Below, one piece after another: positions 41,322 through 47,855 of a stretch of DNA of 47,855 nucleotides. A program made the position numbers and the translations under genes. Source of the DNA: Chloroflexota bacterium (GTDB lineage Bacteria; Chloroflexota; Limnocylindria; P2-11E); assembly GCA_005882765.1 (NCBI GenBank), contig VBDV01000116.1, positions 1 to 47,855 on the forward strand, given 5' to 3'. The notes below the pieces were generated by a model that made no database searches, was not told where the DNA came from, and saw nothing but the letters and a program-made list of their open reading frames with translations. How positions within the stretch are numbered: the stretch's first letter is position 1; each line of letters begins with the position of its first letter.

Positions 41322-42437
41322 CTAGCGCACGCCTCTCTTACGAATGACCTCTTCATAGAGTTCAACGAGCTGGGCGGTGACGTGCGACCAGTCGTACTCG
41401 GGGGCACGACGAGCGCCCGCCTGGCCTAGCCGATCGCGGAGAGCGGGTTCGCAGAGCAGCCGTTCGAGCGCCCCGGCGATGGCGTCGGGGTCCCTGGGCT
41501 CGACGAGCAGGCCCGTGACATTTCGCTGTACGACACGCTTGTAGCCGTGGATGTCGCTCGCGACGACCGGCAGACCGGCCGCCATGGCCTCGAGGAGGAC
41601 GATCCCGAAGGACTCCTGGCCGGTCGAGGGAGCGCAGAAGATGTGCGCCGTCTTGTAGAAGCGCGCCTTGTCGACATCCGACACCCGCCCGGCGAAGAGC
41701 ACGTCCTCGAGGCGATTCAGGCGGACGAACCGCCGGAGCTTCCCGAGCAGCGGACCGACGCTGCAGAGGATCAGCCGGAGCTCCGGGTGCTTCGGCTTGA
41801 GCTTGGCGTAGGCCTCCATCAAGTACATCGCGCCTTTCCGGGGCTCGAGCCGGCCAACGAACAGGATGTTGATCTTGCCGTCGTGGTATTCCGGGAACGG
41901 CTTGGCGCTCGAGTAGAACTGCACGTCGACGCCGTTCGGGATGATCTTGTAATCGCCGGGGAAGTACGTCGATATGAAGTGGCGCGCGGCGCTCGACACG
42001 GCGATCCGCGCATCGAGCTTGTTCATGTACCGGTTACCGATGGGCCGGCCGGCCCAATAGGAAAAGGAGAATCCGCCGAAGGCATGGAACGTCGCGACCT
42101 GCGGGCATCGGGCGGAGTCGAGGATCTGCATCGAGAGAAAGGGAACCAGGGGCTCGTGGTGGTGGATGATGTCGAACCGCTCGCGGTCGAGCATGCGCGA
42201 CACGAGCCACTCGAGGCGCAGTGAGAGGGTGATCCGGCCGATCGCTCCGTTGTACGGGACGGCGATGGCCTGACCGATCTGGATCACGTCCTGAGCCGGC
42301 GGGTCATCGCCCCACGGCGCCGTGATGATCCGGACGTCGTGCCCCAGCCGGCGTAGCTCTTCGTAGCTCTCGCGGATGTACGAGTTCGCGCCCCCCGGAC
42401 GCGGGTACGCGTACGGGGAAACGATTCCGATCTTCAT
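41322..42437 (-). CDS. pimA: GT4 glycosyltransferase, phosphatidylinositol mannosyltransferase (PimA)-like
   Basis: A 371-residue GT-B protein from ATG 42437. Seen: IGIVSPYAYPRPGGANSYIRESYEELRRLGHDVRIITAP, DIIHHHEPLVPFLSMQIL, ATFHAFGGFSF, SSAARHFISTYFPGDYKIIPNGVD, FVGRLEPRKG, and the sugar-nucleotide motif ESFGIVLLEAMAAGLPVVAS. These match PimA, which transfers mannose to phosphatidylinositol. The assignment is strengthened by inositol-phosphate synthase, CDP-alcohol transferase and acyltransferases in the same operon. The start overlaps the PHP gene stop (ATGA). Confidence 0.82.
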   Translation of the reverse strand: MKIGIVSPYAYPRPGGANSYIRESYEELRRLGHDVRIITAPWGDDPPAQDVIQIGQAIAVPYNGAIGRITLSLRLEWLVSRMLDRERFDIIHHHEPLVPFLSMQILDSARCPQVATFHAFGGFSFSYWAGRPIGNRYMNKLDARIAVSSAARHFISTYFPGDYKIIPNGVDVQFYSSAKPFPEYHDGKINILFVGRLEPRKGAMYLMEAYAKLKPKHPELRLILCSVGPLLGKLRRFVRLNRLEDVLFAGRVSDVDKARFYKTAHIFCAPSTGQESFGIVLLEAMAAGLPVVASDIHGYKRVVQRNVTGLLVEPRDPDAIAGALERLLCEPALRDRLGQAGARRAPEYDWSHVTAQLVELYEEVIRKRGVR

Positions 42438-43180
42438 TTCTTCTTGTTCTTGCCGCCCCCAGCGCGCGCCATTGTGCGTCGGGCGCGCTTGATCGGGTCG
42501 CGGACCATCGACCGCCACTGCTGCTTGGCGGCGCCATCGAGGTGCTCCCGCAGCGTCCAGCCGCGGCCGTCGGCCCTGGTCGCGTGAGCTCGGAGCGCGC
42601 CTCGCAGATCCTCCGAGGTGCTACCCGGAAAGTCGGTCCAGCACGTCCCCACGAGCGCCGCGTGGTGCGCGTCGCTCGAGCCGGTCTCCGCGACGCGAAG
42701 CACATGCGCGTTGAGCCAGAGCGCCCGGGACGCGCGCACGCGCCCGGCGTACGACGGATTGCGCAGCTCGATCGCGTCGACCATCCGCGAGTCATCGCGG
42801 TAGGCCGCGAGCTGGCGGAGGGCGCCCTCGCCGATCGAGAAGGTCAGGTACGACAGGGGATGCGGCACGACCGCCACGCCGCCCGCCTTGTGGATCCGCG
42901 CGAGCGCCTGCGCGAGCGAGGAGAACATCGGCACCTCGTCCTCGATCCACAGAGCGAGGAGATGGCCCGATCGTGTGGTGACCTCGACACCGGGAACCAC
43001 CTCGACGGGGCTCGATCGCCGTGCCGCGAGGTCGCGCAGCTGGAACGCGCCGCGGATGTCGTCGTGATCGGTGAGCGCGATCACATCGAGCCCGGCGCGC
43101 TCGGCCGACTCGAGAATCTCCTCGATCGATGAGAGACCGTCGCCCAGGTCGCTGTGAAGCTGCAGGTCCGCTCTACCCAT
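42434..43180 (-). CDS. PHP-domain phosphoesterase
   Basis: A 248-residue protein from ATG 43180. Seen: ADLQLHSDLGDGLSSIEEIL (H-x-D first metal motif), DVIALTDHDDIRGAF (D-H-D), VEVVPGVEVTT (E), VAVVPHPLS (H) and TGSSDAHHAALVGT (S-D-x-H), a complete PHP metal site of the TrpH/YciV type. Basic Lys tail (GGGKNKKK). Known substrates of relatives are nucleotides or phosphorylated small molecules. In this operon an inositol-phosphate or lipid-phosphate substrate is possible but unproven. It overlaps the acyltransferase stop by 8 nt. Confidence 0.85.
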   Translation of the reverse strand: MGRADLQLHSDLGDGLSSIEEILESAERAGLDVIALTDHDDIRGAFQLRDLAARRSSPVEVVPGVEVTTRSGHLLALWIEDEVPMFSSLAQALARIHKAGGVAVVPHPLSYLTFSIGEGALRQLAAYRDDSRMVDAIELRNPSYAGRVRASRALWLNAHVLRVAETGSSDAHHAALVGTCWTDFPGSTSEDLRGALRAHATRADGRGWTLREHLDGAAKQQWRSMVRDPIKRARRTMARAGGGKNKKK

Positions 43181-44015
43181 GTGAGCCCCACACCGGCTCG
43201 AACACCGACCACTGCTCGGGGTGCTCCTTGACGTAGCGCTCAAGGCGCGCCGCGAATTGACGGACGCCGGCGCGAACGTCGGCATCCCGATCGCCGGTTG
43301 ACACCAGGTCGAGTGGCTCCTCGATGCGCGCGACGAGGAAGCCCTTCTCGCGCCAGGCGAAAGCCGGGAGGAGCGCCGCGCCCGTCCGGAGCGCGAGGGC
43401 GACGTGCGCCGATGGGAGGAGCGCGGCCCGCCCGAAGAACTCGACCCGCTCGCCCACACCCGTCACCGCACGATCAGCGAGGATGCCGAGCACGCCGCCA
43501 TCCCGGACGATGCGGTGGATTCCAAGGGCCGAGTCCATCGGCACGAGCACGAGGCCCTGTGCCTGCCGTGCTCGATTCACGGCTCGCATGAATTCGGAAT
43601 CGGTCTTCTCGGCAGGGAGGGTCAGCGTGAAGCCGCGTGTGATGAGGACCTGCCCCACCAAGGCGATGGGTCCGAGGTGCGCGCTGCCGAAGATCACGCC
43701 TTTTCCGAGACGCTGCGCGCACAGAAAGTTGTCCCAGCCTTCGACACGCACTACCGCGTCGAACCGCGCGCGATCGAGCCGCGGAATCTGGAATACCTCG
43801 AGGTATTGCCGGACCTGATTCACAAATACCCGTCGCGCGCTCAGTGACCGTTCCGGCGAGATCACCGCGAGGTTCGCGCGGACGGCGGCTCGGCTGCGCG
43901 CCGCCGCCAAATACGCGATGGTGCCGACGACCTCCGATATGGGTCCCTGCCACGCGGGCGGCACTCTCGGCAGGACCTGCAGCGCCGCGGTCGCGAGCGC
44001 GCGCGCTGCGCCCAT
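43173..44015 (-). CDS. Lipid acyltransferase paralogue B (LpxL/PatA family) lacking the acidic catalytic residue
   Basis: A 280-residue protein. Family features: ANLAVISPERSLSARRVFVNQVRQYLEVF, VIFGSAHLGPIALVGQVL, GVLGILADRAVTGVGERVEFFGRAALLP and the ending QWSVFEPVW. The family catalytic motif is His-x4-Asp/Glu (HFGNxE/D). Here it is H113-L-G-P-I-A118, so the acid is gone while His is kept. It may be inactive, use another acid, or act as partner of paralogue A encoded immediately upstream (3-nt gap). In mycobacteria the equivalent gene (PatA) acylates phosphatidylinositol mannosides. Confidence 0.8.
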   Translation of the reverse strand: MGAARALATAALQVLPRVPPAWQGPISEVVGTIAYLAAARSRAAVRANLAVISPERSLSARRVFVNQVRQYLEVFQIPRLDRARFDAVVRVEGWDNFLCAQRLGKGVIFGSAHLGPIALVGQVLITRGFTLTLPAEKTDSEFMRAVNRARQAQGLVLVPMDSALGIHRIVRDGGVLGILADRAVTGVGERVEFFGRAALLPSAHVALALRTGAALLPAFAWREKGFLVARIEEPLDLVSTGDRDADVRAGVRQFAARLERYVKEHPEQWSVFEPVWGSHG

Positions 44016-44018
44016 GGC

Positions 44019-44927
44019 CTAAGCGGTGCCTTCGGGCCGGGTCCACATGGGGCGGAATATGTACCACTGATCAGGATCGCCGCGGACCAGCTGCTCGAGG
44101 CCGTGAACGATCGCCTGCGTGGTGTGCTCGATGTCGTGGGCGGCCTGCTTTGTCCGTTCGACGAAGATCGGCGGGAGAGCGACCCCGCGAAAAGTGTTGT
44201 CGCGCTCCCGCGTCACCGCCGCGACGACGATCGGCGCACCCGAAACCCGTGCGAGGTTCGCGGCGATCGTCGGAAACGCGGTGAGCTCGCCGAAGAACAT
44301 CACCTCCACGTTGTCCAGCTCCTTTGCGCGGGGACCAAGATCCATCATCAGGCCCACCATCTCGTTCCGGCGGAGCGCCTGGAGCACCTGGCGCACCGCT
44401 CCCTCCGGGGGCAGGAGCCTCACGTTCTTGTGCGCGCGGTTCGCGACAAGAAGATCCATGAGACGCTGGTTCTCGAGCTCGTCGGCGATGACGTTGAGCG
44501 GGATCTCGTCCGCGATCCGTGCGCCGCCGATCTCGAAGTTGCCGAAATGCATGGACACGAAGATGAGGCCGCGCCCGTGGTCTCGCGCCGCTCGGAAGTA
44601 CGACCACGAGCGCGGATCGACGGTCACCAGCTTTGCGAAGTCGGCGGTCTCGAGGCGGGGGAACCGCATGATCTCGACGAGGTACTTCGCGAAGTTGCGG
44701 AACGACCGGCGCGCCACGCGCGCGACCTCGCGGTCATCTGCCGGAAGCGCGAGCACCACGGCGAAGTTTTGTTTCGCGATCCTTCGGCGGCCGGTCCAGA
44801 ACACGTAGGCGATCTCCCCGCCGACGACCGCCGCCGGGTAGGTGATCCAGGAGGGGAGGCGCTGCGCGAGCGAGGCTCCGACCCGCCAGCCCCAGAACGC
44901 CGAGCCGTGAACCAGTCGGTCGAGCAT
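44019..44927 (-). CDS. Lipid acyltransferase paralogue A (LpxL/PatA family)
   Basis: A 302-residue protein. Seen: ITYPAAVVGGEIAYVFWTGRRRIAKQNFAVVL, SFRNFAKYLVEIMRFPRL, the complete catalytic motif H127-F-G-N-F-E132 (LIFVSMHFGNFEIGG), GLMMDLGPRAKELDNVEVMFFGELTAFP and the ending QWYIFRPMW. It is membrane-associated and probably acylates the mannose or glycerol of a phosphatidylinositol-mannoside-type lipid, by analogy with PatA and by operon context. It starts 2 nt after the inositol-phosphate synthase stop. Confidence 0.88.
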   Translation of the reverse strand: MLDRLVHGSAFWGWRVGASLAQRLPSWITYPAAVVGGEIAYVFWTGRRRIAKQNFAVVLALPADDREVARVARRSFRNFAKYLVEIMRFPRLETADFAKLVTVDPRSWSYFRAARDHGRGLIFVSMHFGNFEIGGARIADEIPLNVIADELENQRLMDLLVANRAHKNVRLLPPEGAVRQVLQALRRNEMVGLMMDLGPRAKELDNVEVMFFGELTAFPTIAANLARVSGAPIVVAAVTRERDNTFRGVALPPIFVERTKQAAHDIEHTTQAIVHGLEQLVRGDPDQWYIFRPMWTRPEGTA

Positions 44928-44929
44928 CT

Positions 44930-46081
44930 TTAGCTCGCTGCCCCGCTGAGCGTCTGCTGACCCGAGCGCCCCTTGATGTATTCCTCCACGCCCTCACGCG
45001 CCCGGTCGTCGGGGATCTGGCGCGGCGGCGACTTCATGAAGTACGCCGATGGAGCCACGATCGTGCCCCCGAGGCCTCGGTCAAGAGCGAGCTTGCAGCA
45101 GCGGATTGCGTCGATCACCACGCCGGCACTGTTGGGGGAGTCCCAGACCTCGAGCTTGACCTCCGCGTTCAGCGGGACGTCGCCGAAGGTCGTGCCCTCC
45201 ATGCGGATGTAGCACCACTTGCGGTCGAGGAGCCACGGGACGTAGTCCGACGGGCCGACATGAACGTCCTTCGCGTCCATCGGATAGTCGAGCATGCTCG
45301 TCACCGCGTTCGTCTTGCTGATCTTCTTCGACTCGAGGCGCTCCCGCTCGAGCATGTTCAGGAAATCGGTGTTGCCGCCGAAGTTCAGCTGGTAGGTGCG
45401 GTCGAGACGCACGCCGCGGTCCATGAAGAGGCGCGTGAGCACGCGATGCGTGATCGTGGCGCCGACCTGTGACTTGATGTCGTCCCCGATGATCGGCAGG
45501 TTCTTCTGAGCGAAGCGCTTCTGCCAGTACGGCTCGCGCGCGATGAACACCGGGATGCAGTTGATGAACGCGCAGCCGGCTTCGAGCGTCTGCTCGACGT
45601 ACCACTTCGTGGCTTCCTCACTGCCCACGGGGAGGTAGCTCACGACGACATCGACCTCGCGATCACGCAGGATCCCCACGACGTCGTCGGTGGCGCCAGG
45701 CGCTTTCTTCACGACTTCGGAAAGGTATTTGCCGATGCCGTCGTGGGTCATGCCTCGCGAGACCTTCACACCGCTCCGCGGGACGTCGGCGAAGCGGTAG
45801 GTGTTGTTCGGCGCCTGGTAGATGGCGTCGGCGAGATCCTTGCCGACCTTGTTCCGGTCGACATCGAACGCCGCGACGAAGTCGACGTCGCGGATGTGAT
45901 AGCCGCCGAGGTCGACGTGCATGATCCCCGGGACACGGTCGCCGGGCTTGGCGTTCCGGTAATAGTGGACACCCTGCACGAGCGAGCTCGCGCAGTTACC
46001 GACACCGATGATCGCGACGCGGATCCGTTTGTTTCCGCGGCGCGTCGTTGAGGCTTTCTTTCTCTTCTTGGCGATCGCCAT
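44930..46081 (-). CDS. ino1: Inositol-3-phosphate synthase
   Basis: A 383-residue protein of the short actinobacterial/archaeal type. Seen: [23 protein letters not shown] (NAD-binding loop), [68 protein letters not shown], and [12 protein letters not shown] followed by [12 protein letters not shown]. The N-terminal 18 residues are very basic ([15 protein letters not shown]) and precede the domain. It makes inositol-3-phosphate from glucose-6-phosphate, the head-group precursor for the adjacent CDP-alcohol phosphatidyltransferase. It starts 12 nt after that gene, with GGAAG close upstream. Confidence 0.96.
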   Translation of the reverse strand: MAIAKKRKKASTTRRGNKRIRVAIIGVGNCASSLVQGVHYYRNAKPGDRVPGIMHVDLGGYHIRDVDFVAAFDVDRNKVGKDLADAIYQAPNNTYRFADVPRSGVKVSRGMTHDGIGKYLSEVVKKAPGATDDVVGILRDREVDVVVSYLPVGSEEATKWYVEQTLEAGCAFINCIPVFIAREPYWQKRFAQKNLPIIGDDIKSQVGATITHRVLTRLFMDRGVRLDRTYQLNFGGNTDFLNMLERERLESKKISKTNAVTSMLDYPMDAKDVHVGPSDYVPWLLDRKWCYIRMEGTTFGDVPLNAEVKLEVWDSPNSAGVVIDAIRCCKLALDRGLGGTIVAPSAYFMKSPPRQIPDDRAREGVEEYIKGRSGQQTLSGAAS

Positions 46082-46093
46082 GACTTCCGATTT

Positions 46094-46714
46094 CTACCTT
46101 TCTTTGATCGAGAGTTGGCGGCCTACGTGGACCACCCGGAGAACGAACGTGATCGTCGAGAGGACGGCGAGGGCGAAGATCGCGGCGACGAAGATCGCCT
46201 CGACGTCGAACACGGCCCACGCCGCGAGGCCGATGAGGAAGATGACGATGCGCGCCTCGCGCGGCGCCGGGCCAACGCTCGCGGTCACTCCGAGGGATTC
46301 GGCTTTCGCGCGAACGTACGGGACGAGGAACGAGGCGACGAGTGCCACGAGCGCTGACCAGAGGAGGAGCGGCTGACCCAGGTTCGCGCCCGCCGCGGTC
46401 GCGCCGACGAACAGCGCGCCGTCCGCGACGCGGTCGACCGTCGAGTCGAGGAACGCACCGAGGCGCGTCCCGCCGCCGGCGGCTTTCGCAAGCTGTCCGT
46501 CGAGCGTGTCCGCCAGCGTCCCGATCAGCAGGACGAGGAGCGCCGCGAGAGGCATGCCCGCCGCGAGAAGCCCCGCGCCGATCACGCTCAGCACGCCGCC
46601 GACGAGCGTGACCGCGTTCGCGGAGATGCCCAAGCCGGCGAGCGCTCGCGCTACTGGACCGATGCCCGCGCGCGCGCCCTCCGCGACGCGGTCGGGGACG
46701 ACCCCGTGGCTCAA
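46094..46714 (-). CDS. CDP-alcohol phosphatidyltransferase, likely phosphatidylinositol-phosphate synthase (TTG start)
   Basis: A 206-residue protein with about six membrane helices. The family motif D-x2-D-G-x2-A-R-x8-G-x3-D-x3-D appears as DTLDGQLAKAAGGGTRLGAF then LDSTVDR: all acidic residues are kept, and Lys replaces the usual Arg. GISANAVTLVGGVLSVIG is typical. Next to ino1 and a PimA-like gene it most likely joins inositol-3-phosphate to CDP-diacylglycerol, as in mycobacterial PgsA1. It starts at TTG 46714 within TTGA shared with the regulator stop. Confidence 0.88.
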   Translation of the reverse strand: MSHGVVPDRVAEGARAGIGPVARALAGLGISANAVTLVGGVLSVIGAGLLAAGMPLAALLVLLIGTLADTLDGQLAKAAGGGTRLGAFLDSTVDRVADGALFVGATAAGANLGQPLLLWSALVALVASFLVPYVRAKAESLGVTASVGPAPREARIVIFLIGLAAWAVFDVEAIFVAAIFALAVLSTITFVLRVVHVGRQLSIKER

Positions 46715-47046
46715 GCCTGCGCCTCGGCGCGGTTCATGAGAAGGCGAAAGCCGCGGGCGTTGAGCTCGGCGAACTTCTCCCGGTCGAACGAGCAGCGGAC
46801 CTCGCGGCCCACGCGTTCCATCCGCACGATGCCGGCGCGTCGCAGGCGACGCAGATGCCAGGACATGAGCGGTTGGCTGATGCGCAGGCGGCGGGCGAGC
46901 TCCGAAACAGGTTGCTCGCCCTCGGTCACCAGGATCTGAACGATGCGCAGGCGGTTCACGTCGCCGAGCGCACGGTAATAGCTTCGCAGCTCGCGCAGGC
47001 TCGATTGGCTGAGGACGGCTCCCCGCTCCACTGTGCCCGGTAGCAT
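46711..47046 (-). CDS. ArsR-fold winged-helix regulator
   Basis: A 111-residue protein from ATG 47046. Seen: YYRALGDVNRLRIVQILVTEGEQPVSELARRLRISQPLMSWHLRRLRRAGIVRMERVGREVRCSFDREKF, the ArsR helix-turn-helix and wing. The ELCVC metal site is absent (PVSELA), so it is not a classic metal sensor. It is translationally coupled (TTGA) to the phospholipid cluster it heads, so it may regulate it in response to a lipid or inositol signal (inference). It is preceded by TATAAAGT 7 nt upstream of the ATG. Confidence 0.87.
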   Translation of the reverse strand: MLPGTVERGAVLSQSSLRELRSYYRALGDVNRLRIVQILVTEGEQPVSELARRLRISQPLMSWHLRRLRRAGIVRMERVGREVRCSFDREKFAELNARGFRLLMNRAEAQA

Positions 47047-47053
47047 AAGCGGG

Positions 47054-47061
47054 ACTTTATA
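47054..47061 (-). promoter_or_regulatory. Candidate -10 box (TATAAAGT) of the lipid-cluster operon
   Basis: On the minus strand TATAAAGT ends 7 nt before ATG 47046, with no Shine-Dalgarno between; it fits a leaderless mRNA that would carry the regulator and the lipid genes. It lies about 40 bp from the divergent rarA start. Confidence 0.45.
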
Positions 47062-47102
47062 GGTCACCAAGCGGCAATTCGGTCGCGGTGGGACAATCGC
47101 GA

Positions 47103-47855
47103 GATGCCCCAGTCTCAGCCGCTCGCCGCACGGATGCGGCCGCGCGACCTGGACGAATTTGTCGGCCAGAGCCATCTTGTCGGGAAGGGCCGCGTGCTCC
47201 GCAAGGCTATGGAAGCAGGTCAGCTGCCGTCGATGATCCTCTGGGGCCCACCCGGCACCGGAAAGACGACGCTCGCCGCGATCGGCGCGAAGCGCACCCA
47301 GTCACGCTTCGTCGCGATCTCAGCCGTCGCCTCGGGGGTCGCGGAGCTGCGGAAGATCATCGAAGAATCGCGAAAGCTCCGCGGTCTTACGAACCAGGGC
47401 ACCGTCCTCTTTATCGACGAGATCCACCGTTTCAATAAGGCGCAGCAGGACGTTGTGCTCCCGTTCGTCGAGAACGGCGACGTCACGCTGCTCGGGGCCA
47501 CCACGGAGAACCCGTCCTTCGAGGTGAACTCGGCACTCCTATCGCGGTCCCGCGTCTTCACCTTGAAGCCGCTCACCGAAGACGAGGTGCGGCTCATCGT
47601 GGAGCGTGCGCTGGCCGACGAGCGCGGCCTCGGCGGTTCGGTCGCGCTGAGCCAAGACGCTTTCGATGGTCTCGTCGCCGTGAGCAACGGGGACGCGCGC
47701 GTGGCACTCAATGCGCTCGAGCTGGCAGCGGATTCTGCGGTACCTGGGCCGGACGGGATGAAGCCCGTCGGGCTGGAGGAGGTCAAGGAGGCCCTTCAGC
47801 GCCGCTCACTCCTGTACGACCGCGCCGGCGACCAGCACTACGACACCATCTCGGC
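47103..47855 (+). CDS. rarA: Replication-associated recombination protein A (RarA/MgsA), partial at right edge
   Basis: 251 codons visible from ATG 47103, running off the window. Seen: PLAARMRPRDLDEFVGQSHLVGKGRVLRK, Walker A MILWGPPGTGKTTLA, Walker B VLFIDEIHRFNKAQQDVVLPFVENGDVTLLGATTENPSFEVNSALLSRSRV (with the sensor-1 N and the arginine-finger region) and DARVALNALELAADS, all canonical for RarA. It is a clamp-loader-like AAA+ ATPase acting at stalled forks. Divergent from the ArsR-type gene. Confidence 0.95.

Noticed and set aside
46855-47043. Small plus-strand frame over the ArsR-type gene
   Set aside because: Antisense shadow of the winged-helix domain.
1-47855. CRISPR arrays, insertion sequences, prophage or toxin-antitoxin modules
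   Set aside because: No direct-repeat arrays, transposase motifs, integrase or phage genes were seen.

Overview
The window is 47.9 kb of GC-rich bacterial chromosome around the replication origin. Coding is dense, and neighbouring genes are often joined by 4-nt stop/start overlaps (ATGA, GTGA, TTGA and apparently CTGA). Gene content fits a GC-rich Chloroflexota-type lineage (Limnocylindria or Dormibacteria-like) or an actinobacterial relative. The evidence is the rpmH-rnpA-yidD-yidC-jag / dnaA-dnaN-recF-dciA origin block, OpcA with G6PDH, a phosphatidylinositol-mannoside-type lipid cluster with inositol-phosphate synthase, and a bacterial protein O-mannosyltransferase. This placement rests on gene content only.

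Layout. 1-2.5 kb: partial MarR regulator, zinc-ribbon protein, DoxX membrane protein, VOC/glyoxalase protein, and a membrane-anchored protein with an apparent frameshift near its 3' end. 2.55-2.90 kb: tmRNA (minus strand) whose tag ends in ALAA; it is absent from protein-only readings. 2.95-4.9 kb: SGNH lipoprotein and MFS transporter. 5-7.6 kb (minus): jag, yidC, yidD, rnpA, rpmH. 7.8-12 kb (plus): dnaA, a 306-bp oriC spacer with phased DnaA boxes, dnaN, recF, dciA. gyrB does not follow. 12.1-16.8 kb: a catalytically dead PP2C-like domain fused through a membrane helix to a propeller, then a rhomboid protease, a bifunctional-nuclease-family protein and lysA. 16.8-22.3 kb: a GT2 transferase, a GT-C membrane protein and a 1202-residue double GT-C protein whose C-terminal PMT half is interrupted by a propeller-like insert. 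22.3-24.4 kb (minus): PASTA-type kinase and an active-looking PP2C phosphatase. 24.4-28 kb (minus): gnd-zwf-opcA, divergent from transketolase (28.05 kb), making a pentose-phosphate block. 29.9-37 kb (plus): exported propeller protein, LemA, HtpX, another propeller protein, CaiB-type CoA-transferase, enoyl-CoA hydratase family protein, two small membrane proteins (one frameshifted) and a second bifunctional-nuclease protein. 37-41.3 kb (minus): HEAT-like protein and an oligopeptide-type ABC importer (two permeases and a lipoprotein) without ATPases. 41.3-47 kb (minus): GT4 mannosyltransferase, PHP phosphoesterase, two lipid acyltransferases (one lacking the acidic catalytic residue), inositol-3-phosphate synthase, CDP-alcohol phosphatidyltransferase and an ArsR-fold regulator, apparently one operon. 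47.1 kb to the end: rarA (partial).

Most notable: (i) the pseudophosphatase-propeller/rhomboid pair beside the replication genes; (ii) the double GT-C/PMT protein with a propeller in its first external loop; (iii) three genes that appear to start at CTG; (iv) several apparently leaderless starts with a TANNNT box 6-8 nt upstream; (v) a PIM-type cluster with an acid-less acyltransferase paralogue. No CRISPR array, insertion sequence, prophage, tRNA or rRNA gene was seen.
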